Source: DATBDM01 sp036269915 (GTDB taxonomy: Bacteria > Actinomycetota > Thermoleophilia > Solirubrobacterales > Solirubrobacteraceae). From it: a stretch of DNA of 6,710 nucleotides. Every line of letters begins with the position of its first letter. The first letter of the stretch is position 1. A program made the translations under genes and the position numbers. The stretch spans positions 1 through 6,710 of the forward strand of contig DATBDM010000122.1 of the NCBI GenBank assembly GCA_036269915.1. Direction: 5' to 3'. Below are positions 4,645 through 6,710 of the stretch, in pieces. A model generated the notes under the pieces. That model saw nothing but the letters and a program-made list of their open reading frames with translations, did no database searches and was not told where the DNA came from.

Positions 4645-4651
4645 GGCCCGG

Positions 4652-5542
4652 ATGCCAGAGCTTCCCGACGTCCTCGTCTGCGGTGTCGGCGGCGCGCTCG
4701 GCGAGGCGTGGATGCGCGGCCTGCTCAACGGCATGGCCGACGGCGCCGGCCTCGACTTCCGCCGCTGCGAGCACTTCGTCGGGTCCTCGGCGGGCTCGAT
4801 CGTGACCGCCGTGCTCGCCGCGGGGCAGCGCCCGGACGCCGGCGCTCGCGCCGCGTCGGCCTGGGGCGCCGCCGCCGGCGAGGCGCCCGAGCCGGTGCCG
4901 GACTCGACCCTTGTACGCGCCGCGGCACGAGCCGCGGGTCGGGCGGGCGCCGCCGTGCTGACGCCGGTCGTGCCGCTCGCGCTCGCCGCGGCCGCCCCCG
5001 GCGGCGCGCTGATGCGTGCTGCCGCACTGCGCGCCGTGCCGCGCGGGAGCCAGGACCTCGACCGGCTGGGCGAGCTGATGGACGGTCTCGGCTCGCGCTT
5101 CGACGGGCGCCTGCGGATCGCCGCGGTCGATCGCGCGCGCGGCCGGCGCGTGCTGTTCGGCGCGCCGGGCGCGCCGTCCGCGCGCGTGTGCGAGGCGGTG
5201 CTCGCGTCGTGCGCCGTCCCGGCCGTCTTCCCGCCGGTGCGGATCGGGGGCCGCGAGTACGTCGACGGCGGCGTCTGGAGCCCCACCAACCTCGACGCGG
5301 CGCCTGCCGGGCGCGGCACCCGCGTGCTCTGCCTCGCCCCGACGGCCGCGAGCCGGGCGTTGCGCGCGCCGACGCTTGCCGCCGTCAAGACCGAGACGCT
5401 CGCCCTGCGCGCCCGTGGCGCGGACGTCGAGCTGATCGTGCCCGACACGGCGAGCGCGGCGGCGATGAGCGGCAGCCTGATGGACGGCCGCCATCGCGCC
5501 GCGGTGCTCGCCGCGGGCTATGCCCAGGGTCGCCGGGCCTAG
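4652..5542 (+). CDS. Patatin-like phospholipase / acyl hydrolase (RssA-type)
   Basis: This 296-aa protein has the patatin Ser-Asp dyad. The glycine-rich oxyanion segment is G-V-G-G-A-L-G (11-17) followed by AW, and the nucleophile elbow is G-S-S-A-G (44-48) with Ser46. 'ASCAVPAVFPPV' is the conserved loop before the catalytic block, and YVDGG carries Asp205 in the DGG motif. Patatin-like enzymes hydrolyse acyl esters of phospholipids or other lipids; the substrate here is unknown. Residues about 98-116 (A-G-A-A-V-L-T-P-V-V-P-L-A-L) are hydrophobic, between the Ser and Asp motifs, where lid or membrane-contact elements occur. There is no signal peptide, so it is likely cytosolic or peripheral. 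The ATG at 4652 was preferred over an upstream in-frame start at 4595, which would overlap the control region, and a GTG at 4643, which lies inside the TAGCGT box. The gene is divergent from hxlR and likely under its control. Its TAG overlaps the PilT stop. Confidence 0.9.
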   Translation: MPELPDVLVCGVGGALGEAWMRGLLNGMADGAGLDFRRCEHFVGSSAGSIVTAVLAAGQRPDAGARAASAWGAAAGEAPEPVPDSTLVRAAARAAGRAGAAVLTPVVPLALAAAAPGGALMRAAALRAVPRGSQDLDRLGELMDGLGSRFDGRLRIAAVDRARGRRVLFGAPGAPSARVCEAVLASCAVPAVFPPVRIGGREYVDGGVWSPTNLDAAPAGRGTRVLCLAPTAASRALRAPTLAAVKTETLALRARGADVELIVPDTASAAAMSGSLMDGRHRAAVLAAGYAQGRRA

Positions 5543-6710
5543 AAGGCCGGCGGCGGCGCGGACGGCGGCGGCGGCGCCGACGGCCCGCCGTGCGAGACCG
5601 GGGCGTATGACGACTCGGGCGCGATGCGCTCGATCGTCGGGGCCTCGTCGTACGGCTGCTCGGTCTGCTGCGGCTCCACGCCCGGCACGTGGTCCGGGCT
5701 CTTCGGCGGGCGGAGCTTGCCGTCAGGCCCGGAGTTCGCGGCCACCATCAGCTTGAAGTCGTGCGGCGAGGTGGCGACGCGCATCGCGTCGTCCATCTTG
5801 ATCCGCCCGGTCTGCAGGTGGTGGAGCAGGTGCTGGTCGAAGGTCTGCATGCCGTAGTAGGCGCCCTCGGAGATGACCTCGGGCAGCTGGCCGGTGAGCT
5901 TCGGGTCGAGGATCATGTCGTGTACGCGGCCGGTCGAGACGAGGATCTCGCAGCACGCGACGCGGCCGTTGCCGTCCGTGGTCGGCACGAGCCGCTGGGA
6001 GACGATGCCCTTGAGCGTGCCGGCGATCATCGCGCGGGCCTGCTGCTGCTGGTGCGGCGGGAAGAAGTCGATGATGCGGTTGATCGTCTCCGACGCGTCG
6101 ACCGTGTGCAGCGTGGAGAGGACGAGGTGGCCGGTCTCGGCCGCGCTCAGCGCGGTGTGGACGGTCTCCTCGTCGCGCATCTCGCCGATCAGGATCGTGT
6201 CCGGGTCCTGGCGCAGGACGCGGCGCAGCGCGCGCTTGAACGACGCGGTGTCGGCGCCGACCTCGCGCTGGTTGATGATCGACGAGCGGTCGCGGTGCAG
6301 GAACTCGATCGGATCCTCGATCGTGACGATGTGCTTGGCCATCGTCCGGTTCATGTGGTCGATCATCGCCGCGAGCGTCGTCGACTTGCCCGAGCCGGTC
6401 GTGCCGGTGAGCAGGATGATCCCGCGCTCCTGCTCCGCGAGCTGGGTGACGGCGTCCGGCAGGCCGAGCTCGTCGACGGACTTGATCATCACCGGGATGG
6501 CGCGCATGACGACGGAGACCGAGCCGCGCTGGCGGAAGGCGTTGACGCGGAAGCGCCCGAGGCCTTCGACGGCGTAGGAGAAGTCGACCTCGTTGTCGGC
6601 GTCGAACTCCTCGAGCTTCTCGTTGTCGATGAGCATCTCGCTGAGCGCCTTCTCCGTGTCCTCGGGGAAGAGCCGCTCGGTGCCGGGGATCGGCTCGAGG
6701 TGGCCGTGCA
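5539..6710 (-). CDS. pilT: PilT-like type IV pilus retraction/twitching ATPase, 5' end cut by the window
   Basis: The reading frame runs open to the window edge. The 24 residues before the first in-window ATG (6636), including 'LFPEDTEKALSE', continue PilT-like sequence, so the true start lies beyond 6710. In all, 389 residues are visible. Seen in order: the PAS-like N-domain end 'VDFSYAVEGLGRFRVNAFRQRGSVSVVMRAIP', Walker A GTTGSGKSTT (codons 6376-6405), the Asp box TIEDPIEFLH, Walker B ILIGEMRDEET, and the His box AETGHLVLSTLHT. These are diagnostic of hexameric PilT secretion ATPases that depolymerise type IV pili from the cytoplasmic face. The usual AIRNLIRE retraction motif is not recognisable; the equivalent place reads 'STGRVHDMILDP'. 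An approximately 64-residue extension follows the ATPase and ends in a proline-rich tail (P-S-A-P-P-P-P-S-A-P-P-P-A-F). Other pilus genes, if linked, lie beyond the window. The stop overlaps the patatin stop. Confidence 0.93.
   Translation of the reverse strand, partial: HGHLEPIPGTERLFPEDTEKALSEMLIDNEKLEEFDADNEVDFSYAVEGLGRFRVNAFRQRGSVSVVMRAIPVMIKSVDELGLPDAVTQLAEQERGIILLTGTTGSGKSTTLAAMIDHMNRTMAKHIVTIEDPIEFLHRDRSSIINQREVGADTASFKRALRRVLRQDPDTILIGEMRDEETVHTALSAAETGHLVLSTLHTVDASETINRIIDFFPPHQQQQARAMIAGTLKGIVSQRLVPTTDGNGRVACCEILVSTGRVHDMILDPKLTGQLPEVISEGAYYGMQTFDQHLLHHLQTGRIKMDDAMRVATSPHDFKLMVAANSGPDGKLRPPKSPDHVPGVEPQQTEQPYDEAPTIERIAPESSYAPVSHGGPSAPPPPSAPPPAF
5547..5590. repeat. GGC-rich low-complexity tract encoding the proline-rich PilT tail
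   Basis: Imperfect GGC/GCC triplet runs are read on the minus strand as Pro, Ala and Ser codons at the very C-terminus of the PilT-like protein. Such tracts change length easily by slippage. Adding or losing whole triplets would vary the tail without shifting the frame. Confidence 0.5.

Noticed and set aside
4595..4651. Upstream start of the patatin gene in the same frame
   Set aside because: The 19 extra residues would be encoded by the divergent control region, including the palindrome and -10 box, and do not look like patatin sequence.
1..6710. CRISPR array, tRNA/rRNA, insertion sequence or attachment site
   Set aside because: No regularly spaced direct repeats, transposase, integrase, cloverleaf or terminal inverted repeats were seen on either strand.

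Overview
The window is very GC-rich DNA with third-codon-position GC bias, no RNA genes and no mobile elements. It looks like an ordinary bacterial chromosome. A KGGVAKTT-type ParA, an actinobacterial-style ArsA/Get3 paralogue, a PilT-family ATPase and several apparently leaderless starts behind TAGNNT boxes suggest a high-GC actinobacterium, plausibly of the Thermoleophilia/Solirubrobacterales. That assignment is inference, not demonstrated.

Layout: (1) 1-86 (-) is the first 28 codons of a ParA ATPase, cut by the window edge. (2) 87-173 is a divergent spacer with a strong inverted repeat. (3) 174-1001 (+) is a class I SAM methyltransferase. (4) 1011-1652 (-) is an unrecognised 213-aa protein, convergent with the methyltransferase across 9 bp that hold a small hairpin. 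(5) 1695-2795 (+) is an ArsA/Get3-type ATPase, divergent from the 213-aa gene across 42 bp. (6) 2796-2884 is a convergent spacer with a 45-nt hairpin. (7) 2885-4144 (-) is a 419-aa protein with a possible degenerate HEPN/ApeA-like C-terminal domain. (8) 4236-4589 (-) is an HxlR-family regulator, probably co-transcribed with the 419-aa gene. (9) 4590-4651 is a divergent control region with a palindrome. (10) 4652-5542 (+) is a patatin-like phospholipase. (11) 5539-6710 (-) is a PilT-like ATPase, cut at its 5' end, whose stop codon overlaps that of the patatin gene.

Strands alternate -,+,-,+,-,-,+,-, so nearly every gene is its own transcription unit. The only likely operon is hxlR plus the 419-aa gene, and the only clear regulatory pairing is hxlR with the divergent patatin gene. 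I see no pathway linking all the genes and no convincing new defence or mobile system. The points most worth a second look are the shared TAGNNT-near-start architecture, the palindromes in the spacers, the redox-type cysteine pattern of the HxlR protein, the HEPN-like protein lacking its catalytic histidine, the ArsA paralogue lacking the signature lysine, and the PilT protein with an altered retraction motif and a proline-rich tail.
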